Of a DNA stretch of 64,000 nucleotides, positions 61,311-64,000 are shown piece by piece. The translations under genes and the position numbers were made by a program. Each line of letters opens with the position of its first letter. Positions within the stretch are counted from its first letter, which is position 1. The notes beneath the pieces were generated by a model. That model did no database searches, was not told where the DNA came from, and saw only the letters and a list, made by a program, of their open reading frames with translations. Source of the stretch: Cyprinodon diabolis (taxonomy: Eukaryota > Chordata > Actinopteri > Cyprinodontiformes > Cyprinodontidae); the NCBI GenBank assembly GCA_030533445.1, contig CM060069.1, positions 29,520,837 through 29,584,836 of the forward strand, read 5' to 3'.

Positions 61311-63777
61311 AACTTGAAAACATTTAGATATGAACTTGTAGCGTTTTCTTGATTAGTGAGCAGCCATAATGCACAATCCCAGGTCCTCAGCTCATCTGTC
61401 TCAGCTATGATTGTCCATAAATCAACTGCAAAGAGCTGCTCTTTTCATCTGTTAACTAAATCCGCTGTTCCCAATAAATCTGGATAATTAGGATGCATTA
61501 AAATAGCTTGTACTAATTGCAATTATATAAAACATTGGATTTCCCCCCAAATGGAGAAGTTTATAAAAAGGCAATAATAATATTGCACATGTTACTTTTT
61601 GTTAAAAATGTAAATAAAATCAGATATTTTTTTTTCCTACCAAAGGTTGCTGGTATAGTAAAGGTAATTTTATGTCAGAGTTTAACGGTGAATCATTTCA
61701 AGCTAAACTGTATATCCACGCCACCTTTGACCACATTCAACTCCAATCAAAAATTATGATGGGTTAAATTACGAACTCCACCCCAAACAATTCAAAACAC
61801 TTTAAATCCAAATTCCTCTGACATTAAAAACCGAAACAAAACGCCAGAGGATGTTTTACATACTTCACATTGTTTGAAAACAAGCATTTTCTGGAAATGT
61901 AGCGAGTCACCGTCTTATATCATTTATCTAAATATTTTATGCCAATTCATACGGTAAACCCCCCCCAAGGTTAAGATTCAATCAGGATTACACATTAACT
62001 GTGCAGGCGTATCCTTGGTGAAAGACAAAAGACCAAGGGTGAGCAAAGACATAAATTGCTTTATGTGAATAGAAGTTAGTATCACTGATAAGTAGAAAGA
62101 CCTCTCCATCTTCCTGAGCTAAACCCATTGAGGGATATATAAAAGTAGTCAAATCATCCGTGAATATAAAGTCCTTTTTTGCCATTTTGAGGATTTTTTT
62201 TATATTGTTAAAAGCAAACTAAAGATGCTGTACTCTGTGCTGACATTCTTTGTTTTGGTATCTAGATTTGGGCTGAGTTAAAAGCAAGTATGCAAAAGCA
62301 ATGAGAAAACTAAGAGAATATCTATATAAGGACTGCAAAGCAACCCTAAAAAAAATGCTGGCCAAGAAGTCAGAACTAAAAATGGATAGAAATACAAACT
62401 GAAAAGCAGCTGTCGGTGGCACTGTCTGGCTATATGCACCAAAAGGAAAAACTGCTCATTACTGAACTGATAAATATTAAGGTATTCACATCATTTTGGT
62501 ATTTGTCTGAACTTTTCTCTGCTGCTCTTGTAAAGTAGCCTCTGTGGTATTTTCTGCCAATGTCCAAATGAACTACATGGAAACTATTTTTAGATGATTT
62601 TAACATCACAGAATAATTGGTAATCATGATTCTGAAAACGCATAACAAGCCCTTCTTTTCTTTTATTACCTGTGAGGTTCAGACACTACAGTTTCTTACG
62701 TCACCAAAATAACCTTATTTAAAAAGAGACTGTAGTTTGATTCATATTAACCTAAAAATGAATAATAACAGTTGTTGTTGCTGCTCCGCACAATGGGAAT
62801 CAGCATTTCAAGAGCATTTTTTAATACTTTGAAAGTATTAAAAAATACTTTTGCAATAATCCTTTTCTGTCAGTTTTCATAGATAGCAGCAGTTGTAATA
62901 ACAACCACACAGTGTTTATAAATCCTGCTGCTGTCAGGTGTTTGCTGTCAAGTTTGATTTAGGGTTTATTAAAACATCAAAGCTGGTAGTAAAACTGCCT
63001 TTCCTAAGTGTTGCTTAGTGTTGCTAACACAATTTGCACACGGGATTTCAGGACTTGCAAACAGAAATTGCTTATAAAGTAAAAACAGGGTTTATAAACA
63101 CTGTTCAGATAGGGGTTTACATACGCTGTTTTAAACTGGATCCCTTGGACAAGCAACAGGCAACGGAGCTAAGAAGTGCTTATAAATACTAGTATGCACA
63201 GAAAAAAAATGCAATTTTTCAATCAGTTGCAATAATTGAGCTAAAGCTGGCTCTGTTGATGCATGCATATTAAATGATTAATATAGACATGCATTCACTT
63301 AATAATAGAAACTATATAAATAATACTTTCAGATATTCAGTTATTGGGATGATTAAGCATTGTTGTTGTTGGTTGGCTCTAAACATAGCAAACTAAAAGT
63401 CAAGTTAACTAAGAAATGTTTAAAATGCACTCTTTAACTAACATTTAATTGGTTCACAATCTTTTTTTCTGAATTGGTTTTGGAAGCTTTTAGCTCAACA
63501 TAAAATTTTTGTTATAAGATTTGATGCTTTTGACAGTGAGATAATGATAAACAAAAACACATCCTAGTTAAGCTATAGTCAGACTGGTGCAAAAAAGCTA
63601 AAGCTGAAGTTAGTCAGCGGTTACCATGATTAGTACTGTCTGAATAGTGGCTGTGAGGAAGGAGGTAGGAAAAGCGGGAGGATGCTTTTTATTAATATTT
63701 CATGTAGCATACAGACTTCCTTATTTTCCTTACCACTTCAAAGGAGCTATACAGTTGCCCACAATCCTTTGCACAAC

Positions 63778-64000
63778 TGACTTAGACTTAGATACTTAGA
63801 AACTTTTATTGTCATTTTGTACACACAAAGTGTATCGTTTTGTACAGCTTTCAGAACATTTCCATTCCATAAAATGCAGCAGTGATCAAATGCAAAGAGT
63901 GTGAGAAAAAAGGATGGTGCAAAAAAAACACATTGATATGGAGGTTCAGAGCATTAAATATAAATGGTGCAAATATGCAGTATTTATAACCAGACAGGTA
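63778..64000 (-). repeat. LINE-tail-like dispersed repeat, copy B (runs off the window)
   Basis: GACTTAGACTTAGATACTTA followed by GAAACTTTTATTGTCATTTT and GCAGCAGTGATCAAATGC resembles the repeat at 32595-32718. The GACTTA array is the kind of short terminal repeat fish LINEs carry, suggesting minus orientation. Confidence 0.5.

Larger units (their letters stand above)
59749..64000. other. Region upstream of slc26a1
   Basis: The slc26a1 start exon probably continues a few tens of bases upstream to an acceptor near 59805-59825 (minus strand GAAGCACAG), implying a separate non-coding first exon, which I could not place. No other gene is recognisable up to the window end. Repeats inside are listed separately; 61310-63770 is AT-rich and shows nothing I can name. 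Confidence 0.4.

Overview
This is a teleost fish nuclear genome window. Genes are split into many short exons with GT-AG introns, intergenic DNA is AT-rich, and the repeats are typical of fish: Tc1, hAT and Harbinger-like elements and an I-superfamily LINE. I cannot name the species from sequence alone. Four protein-coding genes can be followed exon by exon. The 3' end of rasgef1b (+, 639-3058, enters from the left edge), complete antxr2 (-, 4314-22071, 17 coding exons, 483 aa), complete paqr3 (+, 32120-38960, 6 coding exons, 313 aa) and complete slc26a1 (-, 53236-59748, 7 coding exons, 708 aa). In human, PAQR3, ANTXR2 and RASGEF1B lie in one block on 4q21, so the order here looks like a compacted version of that block, with slc26a1 (4p16 in human) beside it.

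Layout: rasgef1b and antxr2 converge tail to tail, with poly(A) signals less than 100 bp apart. antxr2 and paqr3 diverge head to head across about 10 kb. About half of that gap is a full-length-looking LINE (26331-31583) whose 3' end stops about 540 bp before the paqr3 start codon. paqr3 and slc26a1 converge across about 14 kb of repeat-rich DNA.

The genes are unrelated in biochemistry: a Rap/Ras-family exchange factor, an extracellular-matrix (anthrax toxin) receptor, a Golgi membrane receptor-like protein that restrains Raf, and a sulfate/anion exchanger. Nothing suggests a shared pathway.

The most interesting content is mobile DNA. The LINE has two intact ORFs (CCHC gag-like ORF1; endonuclease, reverse transcriptase and RNase H in ORF2). 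Its ORF2 appears to lack an AUG: a CTG overlaps the ORF1 stop as CTGA. Both ends carry a similar short hairpin with a CTCF-like core. A 1612-bp Tc1 element with 202-bp inverted repeats and an intact DD34E transposase sits downstream of paqr3, between two possible poly(A) signals. There are also two MITEs with exact 8-bp target duplications, a foldback element with an internal 20-bp minisatellite, a degraded mariner, several Tc1 relics, and a 96-bp TA microsatellite next to a perfect 16-bp hairpin. I found no prokaryote-type system, CRISPR array, tRNA or rRNA gene. Exon coordinates were read by hand from splice sites and frame; homology statements come from recognising families and were not checked by a search.
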